Source: UBA5796 sp040752455 (GTDB lineage Bacteria; Chloroflexota; Anaerolineae; Anaerolineales; Villigracilaceae). From it: a DNA stretch of 64,000 bases. Numbering within the stretch: position 1 is the first letter of the stretch; each line of letters begins with the position of its first letter. The translations under genes were made by a program, and so were the position numbers. The stretch lies in NCBI GenBank assembly GCA_049324115.1, contig JBMOMN010000020.1, positions 1 to 64,000 on the forward strand, written 5' to 3'. This document shows, in pieces, positions 1-8,087 of this stretch. The notes under the pieces are model-generated. The model was not told where the DNA came from, did no database searches, and was given only the letters and a program-made list of their open reading frames with translations.

Positions 1-178
1 TGTTTGCAGGCCGGTCCCTCACCGTGAAAAAGCAATGGGCTGTGCAACTCCCGTTGCCATTTTCACAAAATGCACATTTTTGACGTTTTAAGCACTTTGT
101 GCTCTGATTGCACAAAACTTACGTTAGAAAAGATGAAAGTTACATCCTCTCGATATGTTGTAAAATCCAAGAAAAACT

Positions 179-200
179 GATATATCGAAACCGATATATC
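179..200. promoter_or_regulatory. Candidate operator upstream of nadB
   Basis: A perfect inverted repeat, GATATATCG and CGATATATC separated by AAAC, lies 58 bp before the nadB start. Its 9-4-9 layout is typical of a dimeric repressor site. A transcriptional repressor of NAD synthesis is the obvious idea, but the motif matches no NadR, NiaR or NrtR consensus that I can confirm. Confidence 0.45.
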
Positions 201-258
201 ATTCGATCCAACATATCCCAACCACGCACCTGTCTACCTGCCTGCTCACCGAGGAACC

Positions 259-1854
259 ATGCTCCAAACCGACGTCCTCATCATCGGCTCCGGGATTGCC
301 GGGGCGGCCACCGCCATCAAACTGGCCCAGGACCCCCGGCGGCGGATCATCCTGGTCACGCGCGCCCACGACCTGCACGACTCGAACACCTACCACGCCC
401 AGGGCGGGATCATCCACCGCGGGCCGGGCGACCCCGACCTGTTCGTGCGGGACATCCTCGCCGCCGGGGCGGGCGCGTCCCTGCCCGAGGCGGCCCGCAT
501 TTTAGCGGACGAAGGCCCAAAGCGCCTCGAAGAACTGCTCATGGCGGAAGCAGGCATCCCGTTCGATAAAGAACCGGACGGCGAACTGGCTTACGGTCAG
601 GAGGCGGCCCATTCCGTCCGGCGCATCCTGCACGTCGGGGACGGCACCGGCGCGGCCATCAGCCGCGGGCTGGTCGCTGCCCTGGGCCGCTACCCCAACA
701 TCGAGATCATCCCCAATGCCACCGCAGTTGACCTGATCACCTATCCCCACCATTCGCGTGACCCGCTCGACACCTACAAACCCATCGCCTGCCATGGCGC
801 TTACGTTTTCGACCGCAAGCGCAAGGCTGTCCACCGCACGCTGGCGGCGGTCACCGTCCTGGCGACCGGCGGGCTGGGGCGTATCTACCTGAACACCACC
901 AACCCGCCCGGCTCGCGCGGCGACGGGCTGGCGATGGCCAGCCGGGCCGGGGCGCGCATCATCAACGCCGAGTACGTCCAGTTCCACCCGACGGCGCTGG
1001 CTGCACCCGGGGCACGCGGCTTCCTGGTCAGCGAGGCGGTGCGCGGCGAAGGCGGCGTGCTGCTCACCCCCGAAGGCGAGCCGTTCATGCGCAAGTACGA
1101 CCCGCAGTGGAAAGACCTGGCCCCGCGTGACGTGGTCTCACGCGCCATCCACGCCGAGATGGAAGCCCGCGGGTATTCGCACGTTTTATTGGACATCGCG
1201 ACCCATCTGCCCCCCGAGCGGATCCGGTCCCGATTCCCGAACATCTACGCCGAATGTCTGCGCGCCGGGATTGATATGACCCGTGAGCCTGTTCCCGTTG
1301 TCCCGGCCGCTCACTACTTCTGCGGCGGCATCGCCGTGGACGAGTGGGGACAATCGAGCATCGCCAACCTGTACGCGGTGGGGGAAGTGTCTTGCACCGG
1401 CCTGCACGGGGCCAACCGCCTGGCCTCCACCTCCCTGCTGGAAGGACTGGTCTGGGGTTCCCGCGCCGCCGAACGCATCGCAGGACAAATTGCCAGTTTG
1501 TCCCACCTGCCCGCCCCCGACGACATTCCCGCCTGGGACGAATCCGGCCTGACGCAAGACTCCGACCCGGCCCTGATCCAGGGCGACATGCAGACCATCC
1601 AGAATATCATGTGGCACTACGTCGGCCTGATCCGCTCCGGGGACCGGTTGTCACGCGCCATCCGTGAGCTGCGCCACCTGCAAAACGAGATCGAGACCTT
1701 CTACCGCAAAACGAAACTGAGCGACGGGCTGATCGGCCTGAGGAACGCGGTCGAGTCGGCACTGATCATCGCCCAGGCAGCCCGGCACAACCGCCAGAGC
1801 CGGGGATGTCATTACCGAGTAGATTCGGTGGATGGAGGGGACAGGTTGTTGTAA
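259..1854 (+). CDS. nadB: L-aspartate oxidase
   Basis: This flavoenzyme oxidises L-aspartate to iminoaspartate, the first step of de novo NAD synthesis, in the cytoplasm. The N-terminus carries the FAD Rossmann motif GSGIAGAATAI (residues about 11-21), followed by the family motif YHAQGGI near residue 45, the region QFHPTAL near 241, and the C-terminal FAD contact HGANRLASTSLLEG near 384-397. The 531-aa length is normal for the family. The ATG is preceded by GAGGA at a good distance. NadA and NadC are not adjacent, so the gene appears to stand alone, downstream of a strong palindrome. The last residues run beyond the usual 'GCHYR' end, so the C-terminal dozen residues may be unusual. The succinate dehydrogenase flavoprotein is the closest alternative, but the length and motifs favour NadB. 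Confidence 0.93.
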   Translation: MLQTDVLIIGSGIAGAATAIKLAQDPRRRIILVTRAHDLHDSNTYHAQGGIIHRGPGDPDLFVRDILAAGAGASLPEAARILADEGPKRLEELLMAEAGIPFDKEPDGELAYGQEAAHSVRRILHVGDGTGAAISRGLVAALGRYPNIEIIPNATAVDLITYPHHSRDPLDTYKPIACHGAYVFDRKRKAVHRTLAAVTVLATGGLGRIYLNTTNPPGSRGDGLAMASRAGARIINAEYVQFHPTALAAPGARGFLVSEAVRGEGGVLLTPEGEPFMRKYDPQWKDLAPRDVVSRAIHAEMEARGYSHVLLDIATHLPPERIRSRFPNIYAECLRAGIDMTREPVPVVPAAHYFCGGIAVDEWGQSSIANLYAVGEVSCTGLHGANRLASTSLLEGLVWGSRAAERIAGQIASLSHLPAPDDIPAWDESGLTQDSDPALIQGDMQTIQNIMWHYVGLIRSGDRLSRAIRELRHLQNEIETFYRKTKLSDGLIGLRNAVESALIIAQAARHNRQSRGCHYRVDSVDGGDRLL

Positions 1855-1954
1855 GCAGAATCAAAGGGGTGAAAGATCCGCAAAAACAATAGCTGCCGTT
1901 GGATGGATGACAGATATTGTTTATAATCAGGAAAGAGACGTAAGGAGTAGCCCG

Positions 1955-2224
1955 ATGGCAGTTATCTCAATGTTCTACGGCATTATTGTTTCGATGTATT
2001 TCTTCGACAACCGCAGACATAAATTGCCGCACATTCACGTCAAATATCAGGATGATGAGGTCGTAGTATCTATTCCCAACGGCGAAGTGTTGGAAGGGGA
2101 GATAAAATCCAATAAGCTTCGTCTCGTGCAAGCCTGGATTGAAATCCACCAGGACGAATTGATGGCCGATTGGAAACTTGCCAGCCAGGGCGAAACCATT
2201 TTCAAGATTGATCCGCTCAAGTAG
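1955..2224 (+). CDS. DUF4160 family protein
   Basis: An 89-aa protein beginning MAVISMFYGI. It contains the family features 'RRHKLPHIHVKYQ' near residues 22-34 and an acidic, charged second half. An AAGGAG ribosome site 7 nt upstream fixes this start, so the longer open frame beginning at 1832 is rejected. The stop is followed after 4 nt by the start of a DUF2442 protein. DUF4160 and DUF2442 genes are often found as a tight pair and have been proposed as toxin-antitoxin-like; the biochemical role is unproven. Identification is from remembered family patterns. Confidence 0.75.
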   Translation: MAVISMFYGIIVSMYFFDNRRHKLPHIHVKYQDDEVVVSIPNGEVLEGEIKSNKLRLVQAWIEIHQDELMADWKLASQGETIFKIDPLK

Positions 2225-2228
2225 GTGT

Positions 2229-2486
2229 ATGATGAATCCACGAGTTATCAAGGTTCACCCAAACAAAGATTTTACAATCACGCTGACCTTTGCCAACGGC
2301 GAGGTCCGCCGCTTTGACGTAAAGCCGTATCTTGATAAAGGCATCTTCCAAGCATTGAGAGACGCGCGCATGTTCAATACTGTCAGACCTGTGCTCGGAA
2401 GTATCCAGTGGCAGGGCGGGCAGGATTTTTGTCCCGATACGCTTTACATGGATAGCGAACCGCTCGAAGAAATGGCACAACCCTGA
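2229..2486 (+). CDS. DUF2442 family protein
   Basis: An 85-aa protein with the typical DUF2442 layout: an N-terminal strand ending in a functional-looking 'FANGEVRRFDVKPYL' segment (about residues 22-36) and a C-terminal segment 'IQWQGGQDFCPDTLY'. It starts at the first of two consecutive ATG codons, 4 nt after the DUF4160 stop, so the pair is probably translationally coupled. Together they resemble a small two-gene module of the TA type. Function is not established. Confidence 0.75.
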   Translation: MMNPRVIKVHPNKDFTITLTFANGEVRRFDVKPYLDKGIFQALRDARMFNTVRPVLGSIQWQGGQDFCPDTLYMDSEPLEEMAQP

Positions 2487-2540
2487 CCGGCCGCTTCGTC
2501 ATCTGCTAGTTGCGCAACCAATCTAGGCGACGGGCTGATT

Positions 2541-2765
2541 ATGAAAGCATCTGAGTTTGAAAAGAAATTTGACGATGGGGAAAGCGTAATCGAAGATTTG
2601 GACTTGTCACGCGCCCGCCGTCTCGGGGAAGAACAGAAACGCATCAATGTGGACTTTCCTGTCTGGATGATCCAGGCTCTCGACCGTGAAGCGCGTCGGA
2701 TGGGGGTCACCCGCCAATCCGTCATCAAAATGTGGCTGGCAGAACGGCTGCAACAACAGGGGTAA
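2541..2765 (+). CDS. BrnA-like CopG antitoxin, no BrnT partner
   Basis: A 74-aa ribbon-helix-helix type protein. The N-terminal 'KASEFEKKFDDGE' and 'DLDLSRARR' segments and the C-terminal 'VDFPVWMIQALDREARRMGVTRQSVIKMWLAERL' pattern match CopG/BrnA-type antitoxins, with the RHH strand-helix-helix in residues 36-70. BrnA normally follows a BrnT toxin gene, but here the 54 bp upstream only separate it from DUF2442 and contain no BrnT fragment. It is therefore an orphan antitoxin, or it regulates a toxin elsewhere. Confidence 0.75.
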   Translation: MKASEFEKKFDDGESVIEDLDLSRARRLGEEQKRINVDFPVWMIQALDREARRMGVTRQSVIKMWLAERLQQQG

Positions 2766-2858
2766 TTGCCACAACCGTGAAGCCGGAGGTGTCACCACTA
2801 GGTCGATTCGGTATAGGTACGGATAGGTTGAAATGATTACGGAAATAATGGATGAGAA

Positions 2859-2993
2859 ATGAAACGAGAACAAAAAAGAGCCTGGAAAGATGTTGTTGTA
2901 GTGTTGAGCGCAATGACATTTGTATTGGTTCCTTGTATTTATGCTATGGTCTTCGTATATTTTCGCAAGAAGAAAATCGAGAGGGAAGGGTAG
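2859..2993 (+). CDS. 44-aa single-pass membrane protein
   Basis: This short ORF encodes a basic N-terminus (MKREQKRAWKD), one continuous hydrophobic stretch of about 23 residues (VVVVLSAMTFVLVPCIYAMVF), and a strongly basic end (RKKKIEREG). The layout is a convincing single transmembrane helix with positive flanks. A preceding 9-codon ORF overlaps its start in an ATGA arrangement, which would allow coupling. The ribosome site is weak. It lies between an orphan BrnA-like gene and an orphan HigA-like gene, so a small membrane toxin is one possibility, but nothing in the sequence proves it. Confidence 0.5.
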   Translation: MKREQKRAWKDVVVVLSAMTFVLVPCIYAMVFVYFRKKKIEREG

Positions 2994-3046
2994 TCTATTT
3001 TTCAGGATCACCCCTTACGCCGCTGGTGAAGCCCCTGCTCAGTACA

Positions 3047-3346
3047 ATGACAAACAAACTCCCCCCTATTCACCCCGGAGAAATCCTGCTCGAAGAATTT
3101 CTGGAGCCGATGGGTATCAGCCAGTACAGGCTCGCCAGGGATATCAACGTGCCTCCGCGCCGGATCAATGAGATCGTGTTGGGCAAGCGTTCGATCACGC
3201 CCGATACGGCTCTGCGACTATCCTTGTTCTTCGGACTTTCGGAGCGTTTCTGGATGAACCTCCAAACGCGTTATGACATCGAAGTGGAAAAGGACAAACT
3301 GGAAAACAGGCTCGAACAAGAAGTTCACGTTTACTCGGCGGCGTAA
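3047..3346 (+). CDS. higA: HigA-like XRE antitoxin, no HigB partner
   Basis: A 99-aa protein of the HigA/VapI antitoxin family. It starts with the hallmark 'PPIHPGEILLEEFLEPMGIS', followed by an XRE helix-turn-helix ('QYRLARDINVPPRRINEIVLGKRSITPDTALRLSLFFG') and 'FWMNLQTRYDIE'. HigB, which usually lies immediately upstream, is absent: the 53 bp upstream follow a small membrane ORF. The long frame opening at 2852 is an out-of-gene extension. The protein probably represses its own promoter. It is an orphan antitoxin in a cluster of them. Confidence 0.85.
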   Translation: MTNKLPPIHPGEILLEEFLEPMGISQYRLARDINVPPRRINEIVLGKRSITPDTALRLSLFFGLSERFWMNLQTRYDIEVEKDKLENRLEQEVHVYSAA

Positions 3347-3423
3347 CAGCCGCCTTTTTATTCGTTCATTCCGGACCCTGGTATCAGGCCGGCGCCCCTT
3401 TCTACGGCTTATGAAATTGCAAA

Positions 3424-3486
3424 TCAGGAATGAACTGGAAATCTTTGATAAAACTCAATCAGAATATTGGTATCGCAGAGGATCAT
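3424..3486 (-). pseudogene. VapC/PIN toxin stub
   Basis: Twenty codons, MILCDTNILIEFY..., reproduce the start of a VapC-type PIN nuclease, including the first catalytic aspartate in 'CDTN'. The ATG overlaps the TGA of the antitoxin-like gene on the same strand in an ATGA junction, the classic layout of a TA operon. After residue 20 the frame hits TGA and the rest of the PIN domain is missing; the following bases give only a few PIN-like residues (FAIS) before another stop. The toxin is therefore deleted. Confidence 0.7.
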
Positions 3487-3710
3487 GCGCGATAAGGCCA
3501 GGCTTTTTCACGAATGGATTGCAGGGTAATATCCCGCCCGGCCCACAAGCCAGCCAAATGGAAGAAATCCTGTTCCAGCCGCGTGTTCACTTCTTCTTCA
3601 AGGGAAGATTCCTTCTCGGAAATGCTTTCGACAAAGTCCAGCGACTTGAGGAAGTCCAAGAGTTTTTGGGCTTTTTTTCTATCTTTGATCCGAATCGTGA
3701 TCTGTTCCAT
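3483..3710 (-). CDS. Antitoxin-like small protein upstream of a PIN stub
   Basis: A 75-aa protein with an N-terminal 'ITIRIKDRKKAQKLLDFLKSLDFVE' segment and a C-terminal 'LAGLWAGRDITLQSIREKAWP' tail, a pattern I associate with antitoxins encoded before PIN toxins. AAGGAT lies before the ATG, and a TATAAT-like box (3732-3737 on this strand) precedes it. Its stop overlaps the start of a truncated VapC. The antitoxin is intact while its toxin is not, so it may persist as an anti-addiction or regulatory remnant. Family assignment is by pattern only. Confidence 0.65.
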   Translation of the reverse strand: MEQITIRIKDRKKAQKLLDFLKSLDFVESISEKESSLEEEVNTRLEQDFFHLAGLWAGRDITLQSIREKAWPYRA

Positions 3711-3731
3711 GGTTTATCCTTAGCCAAAGTC

Positions 3732-3737
3732 ATTATA
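3732..3737 (-). promoter_or_regulatory. -10 box of the antitoxin-like gene
   Basis: On the minus strand this reads TATAAT, about 22 nt before the ATG of the antitoxin-like gene. No clear -35 box is visible. Confidence 0.4.
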
Positions 3738-3786
3738 CAATAGAGTTCATAGAAATCGCTACTTGAAAGCAAGGCAATGGAGGGTA

Positions 3787-3792
3787 TATAAT
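3787..3792 (+). promoter_or_regulatory. -10 box upstream of the BTAD regulator
   Basis: A perfect TATAAT lies 75 bp before the GTG start of the large regulator. The -35 region is not obvious. Confidence 0.4.
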
Positions 3793-3866
3793 TCAGACAA
3801 CATTTATCGCCTTTACAAAGATAACTGCCATGACATAATTGCTCATCTTCTCGATGATACGTTGGC

Positions 3867-6509
3867 GTGAACACACCAAAATCTCCCATTCGTATTTATT
3901 TGCTTGGGCGTTTTGAAATCGTCCGGGAGGGAAAACCATTACGCGCGGATGAATGGCCGAGGCGCAAAGCCGCCGCCCTCCTGAAATATCTGGCCCTTCA
4001 AAAACGGCTGGTCAAGGATCAGGCTATTGACCTTTTCTGGCCGGACAATGATCTTGACTCGGGGGCCAACAATCTCTACCGCACCTTACATGAACTGCGT
4101 CAGACGTTGAACAAATCCCTGGGGAGTGATGCGGCAGGCCGAACCTTCCGCTTCGAGGACGGCGTCCTTTCACTCGATGGATCGGCCTGGGTGGACGTGA
4201 ATGAGTTCGAGCGCTTATGTTCGGTATCATCCAAAAACCAGAGCGAACGGATCGCATCCCTGGAAGAAGCGACCGCACTCTATCAGGGCGATCTCCTGCC
4301 AGACGATCTTTACGCTGAATGGACGCTCACCCCGCGCGAATCACTGCGCCGCCAATACCGCGAAGCCAGCTTGGGGCTTGCCGCTCTTTATCGGGATATT
4401 GGACAATACGACCGCATTTTCCCGCTCCTCACCCCGTTGCTCACACAGGACCCGGCAGATGAACCCGCACATCGGGGATTGATGCGCGCCTACGCCTTGG
4501 CCGGCCGGCGGCACGACGCGCTCCGGCAATACCAGGTTTGTGTCCAGGCGCTCGCTTCGGAGCTGGACCTCGCGCCTGATCCCGAGACCGCAGCATTGTA
4601 CACCCGGATCCTGAACGGGCAGATCCGCCCTTCGGCCGGCGCCCAGCCAACGGTCCGGGTACGCAGCGGATTGGTGATCCCCCTTGAACCAAGCCCTTTC
4701 ATGATGGGCCGTGAGGCTGAATTCAAGACCCTGCGTCTGTGGCAGGAATCCGCTCAAAAGGGGCGCGGGCAGACGATCCTGATCGCCGGGGAAACAGGCG
4801 TAGGGAAAACTTTGCTTGCAGGCGAGATGGTATGCGCAGCGGTCGGCGTGGGCATGAAAGCGCTGCTCGGCGCGGCGCATGAACAGGAGGGACAGTTACC
4901 CTACCAGCCGTTCGTCGAGGCGTTCGACCGCTTCCTGGCCGAGCAGGGACGCCCTGCCAGTGAAAACCCGATCCTTCACTTCAAAGATAGTTCGGGAGAT
5001 ATGCAGCGGGATCAACGGGCGCTTTTCAGTTCGGCTGCCGGGTTCCTCACCGGCCTGGCTGCGGAATCGCCGGTCATCCTGTTCATTGACGATCTTCACG
5101 CCGCGGACGAGGCCAGCCTGCACCTGTTTCATTACCTGGTGCGACAAACGCGCGGGTCCCCAATCCTTTTGTTTGCCACCTATCGCACGGATTTAGCGCT
5201 CCCGGTAACTACTCCCTTCGGCTCGCTGTTGAACACCCTTTATCGTGAACGCCTGAGCGAAACTCTAACCTTAAGCCCTCTCTCGAAAGACGCTGCGGCC
5301 AGGATCATGGAGCATACGCTGGGCGGCGCGGCAGCGCCCTCGCTCATTGATGCGATCCAGGAAATTGCGGAAGGCAACCCCTTTTTCATCCAGGAGATCA
5401 CTCGTTCGCTGCTCAAGTCCGATCAAATGGATGAGAGGGGAGGCCAGTGGTTTCTCAAACCCGAAACGGAGTTGCGCGCTCCGACGAACCTGGAGGGGCT
5501 GCTTCGGGAAAGGGTCGCCCGCCTCGGGACCCAGGTCGAGGCGACCTTGTTCTCGGCGGCAGTCCTGGGCCGCGAATTCGACTTCGAACTCCTGCGCGCC
5601 ATGACCGGCTTGCCGGATGGCGACCTGCTGGATGTGCTGGATGCTTCGCTTGCGGCCCATCTGCTGGAGGAAACGACGACGGGTTATCGTTTCCGTCATG
5701 CGCTCATTCGCCGCGCCGTCTACGATTCGTTGAGCCGGGCGCGGCGGGCGAGGCTTCATGGCCGCGCAGGCGAAACCATCGAGGCGACCTTTGCCTTGCG
5801 CCCCCAGGGACTATCGCCGTACATCGAGGATCTGGCGTTTCACTTCAATTTGAGCGACCGCCGCGACCGCGCCCTCGACTATCTTATCCAGGCCGGGCGA
5901 AAAGCCGCCGGCCTCTATGCTCTGGAGGTGGCGGCGGGACACTTCGAGCAGGCGCTTGCCTTGATGGATGCTCTCGCCGCTTCGTCGGATCCGGCGCGGC
6001 GCTGGATGATCCTTGAATCGCTTGGCTGGTGGCATACGATCCTGGCGAACACGCCGCGGGCTGTGGAATTCTTCGAGCGCGCCATCGCGCTGCCCGCGAC
6101 CGAAGGCTGGGCCTCCGCGCCCCACGACCGTGTCCGCCTGCATTTGGGCGCGTTCAAAGGGCTGATCACCGTCGGGGATACGGAGGCAGCCGAACGGCAT
6201 TTACGGCAGGCGCTCTCCGAAGTCAACGAGCAGGCCGACGCGCCCGAAATGGCCGACCTGATGTATGGCGTGTCTCAACTCCACTGGCATCAAGGCGAAT
6301 ATCAGGAGGCTTTCGATGCGGCGCAAAAGAGCCTGGGCATCGCGGAACGGGTCAACAGCCCGGAAGCCATCGCCCGCGCTTTCGAAATGCTGGCGCTCGC
6401 CTGTCACTCCCTGGGCGAATGGCAACAGGGGCTGGTCTTCGAGGAGAAACGGGCGCTGCTGGCCGGCTCCGGTTTGGACGTGACGGATGCGTTCGACGTC
6501 CACCTCTGA
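3867..6509 (+). CDS. BTAD/AAA ATPase transcriptional regulator, truncated by in-frame TGA
   Basis: A large regulator of the SARP/AfsR-like class (880 aa to the stop). The N-terminus (1-100) is a winged-helix OmpR/SARP DNA-binding domain ('RRKAAALLKYLAL'), residues about 105-250 a bacterial transcriptional activation domain (BTAD), and about 275-560 a STAND-type AAA ATPase with Walker A GETGVGKT (about 307-314) and Walker B VILFIDDLH (about 401-409). TPR-like repeats follow. The frame stops at TGA 6507-6509, then continues open in the same frame for 284 codons that look like the missing TPR repeats, so the intact protein was about 1165 aa. The GTG start is the first in frame at the domain edge. 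It probably controls the OsmC/methyltransferase genes that follow. Without the C-terminal TPRs it may be inactive or constitutively altered. Confidence 0.85.
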   Translation: MNTPKSPIRIYLLGRFEIVREGKPLRADEWPRRKAAALLKYLALQKRLVKDQAIDLFWPDNDLDSGANNLYRTLHELRQTLNKSLGSDAAGRTFRFEDGVLSLDGSAWVDVNEFERLCSVSSKNQSERIASLEEATALYQGDLLPDDLYAEWTLTPRESLRRQYREASLGLAALYRDIGQYDRIFPLLTPLLTQDPADEPAHRGLMRAYALAGRRHDALRQYQVCVQALASELDLAPDPETAALYTRILNGQIRPSAGAQPTVRVRSGLVIPLEPSPFMMGREAEFKTLRLWQESAQKGRGQTILIAGETGVGKTLLAGEMVCAAVGVGMKALLGAAHEQEGQLPYQPFVEAFDRFLAEQGRPASENPILHFKDSSGDMQRDQRALFSSAAGFLTGLAAESPVILFIDDLHAADEASLHLFHYLVRQTRGSPILLFATYRTDLALPVTTPFGSLLNTLYRERLSETLTLSPLSKDAAARIMEHTLGGAAAPSLIDAIQEIAEGNPFFIQEITRSLLKSDQMDERGGQWFLKPETELRAPTNLEGLLRERVARLGTQVEATLFSAAVLGREFDFELLRAMTGLPDGDLLDVLDASLAAHLLEETTTGYRFRHALIRRAVYDSLSRARRARLHGRAGETIEATFALRPQGLSPYIEDLAFHFNLSDRRDRALDYLIQAGRKAAGLYALEVAAGHFEQALALMDALAASSDPARRWMILESLGWWHTILANTPRAVEFFERAIALPATEGWASAPHDRVRLHLGAFKGLITVGDTEAAERHLRQALSEVNEQADAPEMADLMYGVSQLHWHQGEYQEAFDAAQKSLGIAERVNSPEAIARAFEMLALACHSLGEWQQGLVFEEKRALLAGSGLDVTDAFDVHL

Positions 6510-7361
6510 CTATGGGAGTATCACCTGTATGGTGACAAGGGCTACGACGAAGTCAAGCAAACGGTGTCCACTACGCTGGCCCAGGCGCAGCGGATGGGCG
6601 CACCGCGGGCCATCGCGCTCTGCCAGTGCTTCAACGGAGCCTTGGAATATCAAGCCGGCCACTGGATCGAGGCAGAGTCGGTGCTCCGGGAATCGGTCAA
6701 GCTGTATCACGAGATTGGGACAGCCTCCGGCGAGGCTTTGGCCTTGCAGCGTCTGGGAACGCTGTTGACCGCCCGCGGCCAACTCGATGAAGCCATGAGC
6801 TTCTTCGAGGAAGGGGTCATTACTGCCGGACGAGCCACACTGCGCGCCCACTGTCTGACGCGCCTGTACGCTTCGATGACGCGCAACCGTCTGATGGCAG
6901 TTGACCTGAATGCTGCCGAACACTACCTCGCGCTGGGTCTGGCGATGAGCGAGCGCCACGGTCATTGCGCGACCTGCCACGCCCTGCTCTACCCGGCAGC
7001 GGTAAGCCTTTACATTGCCCAGGGTTCCATATCTTTGGCGGAGGACTTCTACCGGCGGCTGGAAGAGGCAGCCAGGCAATACCAGAGCCGGGCCTGGATT
7101 GGGATGGCGCGCCAGGCGCGTGGCGAACTGGCAGTTGCGCAGGATGATCTTGGAACTGCCTTGAACTGCTACATGGAAGCCAGGGAATCCTTCAAGGTTG
7201 TTGGCAATGAATACGAAGCTGCCCGTTGCCTGACAGCACTGGCTGATATTCGACGAAAGCGCAAATCGCCCGGGGATGCGCAGACCGCAAAAAGCGAGGC
7301 GTCCGAAGCCGCGACGATATTGGAGCGGTTGCGGAATACTGCGTCAATATCAAAGCCATAA
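6510..7361 (+). pseudogene. C-terminal TPR part of the BTAD regulator, after the in-frame TGA
   Basis: The same reading frame as the upstream regulator resumes immediately after the TGA with 'LWEYHLYGDKGYDEV' and continues through TPR-like helices ('ARGQLDEAMSFFEEG', 'ARQARGELAVAQDDLGTALNCY') to position 7361. No good independent start exists: the first in-frame candidate is a GTG at 6564 without a ribosome site. The segment is therefore the severed C-terminus of one ancestral gene, unless the TGA is read through. Confidence 0.7.
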
Positions 7362-7390
7362 TTTGGGGCACGGAATTCACCCATAACGCG

Positions 7391-7418
7391 GCCAGGATTG
7401 ATTTCCTGGCTGTTTTTA
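7391..7418 (+). terminator. Rho-independent terminator after the BTAD regulator
   Basis: GCCAGG and CCTGGC form a stem around an 8-nt loop and are followed by TGTTTTTATTT. Confidence 0.65.
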
Positions 7419-7419
7419 T

Positions 7420-7441
7420 TTCAGGTAAGGTTCAGGTAAGG
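7420..7441 (+). promoter_or_regulatory. Tandem 11-bp direct repeat, candidate SARP-type operator
   Basis: TTCAGGTAAGG occurs twice with no gap, giving an exact 11-bp period, 72 bp before the osmC start. Known SARP regulators bind heptamer direct repeats spaced by 11 bp near the -35 region. The site lies between a SARP/BTAD-type regulator and osmC. A possible -10 (TATGCT, 7473-7478) follows. Confidence 0.45.
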
Positions 7442-7513
7442 GAGGAGCAAGATTTTTGGGAGGTGAAGTGGTTATGCTATGGACAACTTACCCACTGAAA
7501 AGGAGAAAATTTT

Positions 7514-8080
7514 ATGGTTACTCGAATCCAAAACAGTCTCAACGGGGTCAATGTTGACCAGTTGGTCGGGACGATCAACGTGATCAAGGACAATCCCGAC
7601 ATTGCCCGCTTCAAGTTCCGGGCGAAGAACGAATGGGTCAATGGCGGACACTCGCGCACCAGCATCCAGTCGTTCTACGGCGCGGGCCAGGAGGATACAT
7701 CCCGCGACCGGCCGTTCGTCCTCGAAGGCGATGAACCGCCGGTGCTGCTGGGCGCCAATGCCGGCCCGAACGCGGTGGAAGCCGTGCTCCACGCCCTGGC
7801 CTCCTGCCTGGCAGTAGGCTTCGTCTACAACGCCGCCGCCCAGGGGATCAGGATCGAAAGCCTCGAGTTCGACCTCGAAGGCGATCTGGACCTGCACGGA
7901 TTCCTGGGGCTGTCGGACCAGGTGCGGCCCGGCTACGAGAACATCCGCCTGACCTATCGGGTCAAGAGCGACGCGCCTCGGGAGAAGATCGTAGCCCTGT
8001 GCGATTACGTCCAGAAAACGTCGCCCGTGCTCGACATCATCTCCAACCCGGTCCCGGTGACGGTCAGCCTGGCTGGATAA
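7514..8080 (+). CDS. OsmC family protein
   Basis: A 188-aa OsmC/Ohr-type protein, a family that includes thiol peroxidases for organic hydroperoxides. It has the central signature 'GPNAVEAVLHALASCLAVG' with the conserved cysteine (about residue 99) and a C-terminal 'CDYVQKTSPVLDII' in place of the usual second-cysteine segment, containing Cys about 20 residues before the end. AAAGGAG lies before the ATG. It follows the BTAD regulator's terminator and a direct repeat that may be that regulator's site, and precedes a methyltransferase gene. Detoxification is likely; the substrate cannot be deduced. Confidence 0.88.
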   Translation: MVTRIQNSLNGVNVDQLVGTINVIKDNPDIARFKFRAKNEWVNGGHSRTSIQSFYGAGQEDTSRDRPFVLEGDEPPVLLGANAGPNAVEAVLHALASCLAVGFVYNAAAQGIRIESLEFDLEGDLDLHGFLGLSDQVRPGYENIRLTYRVKSDAPREKIVALCDYVQKTSPVLDIISNPVPVTVSLAG

Positions 8081-8087
8081 CGCATCC

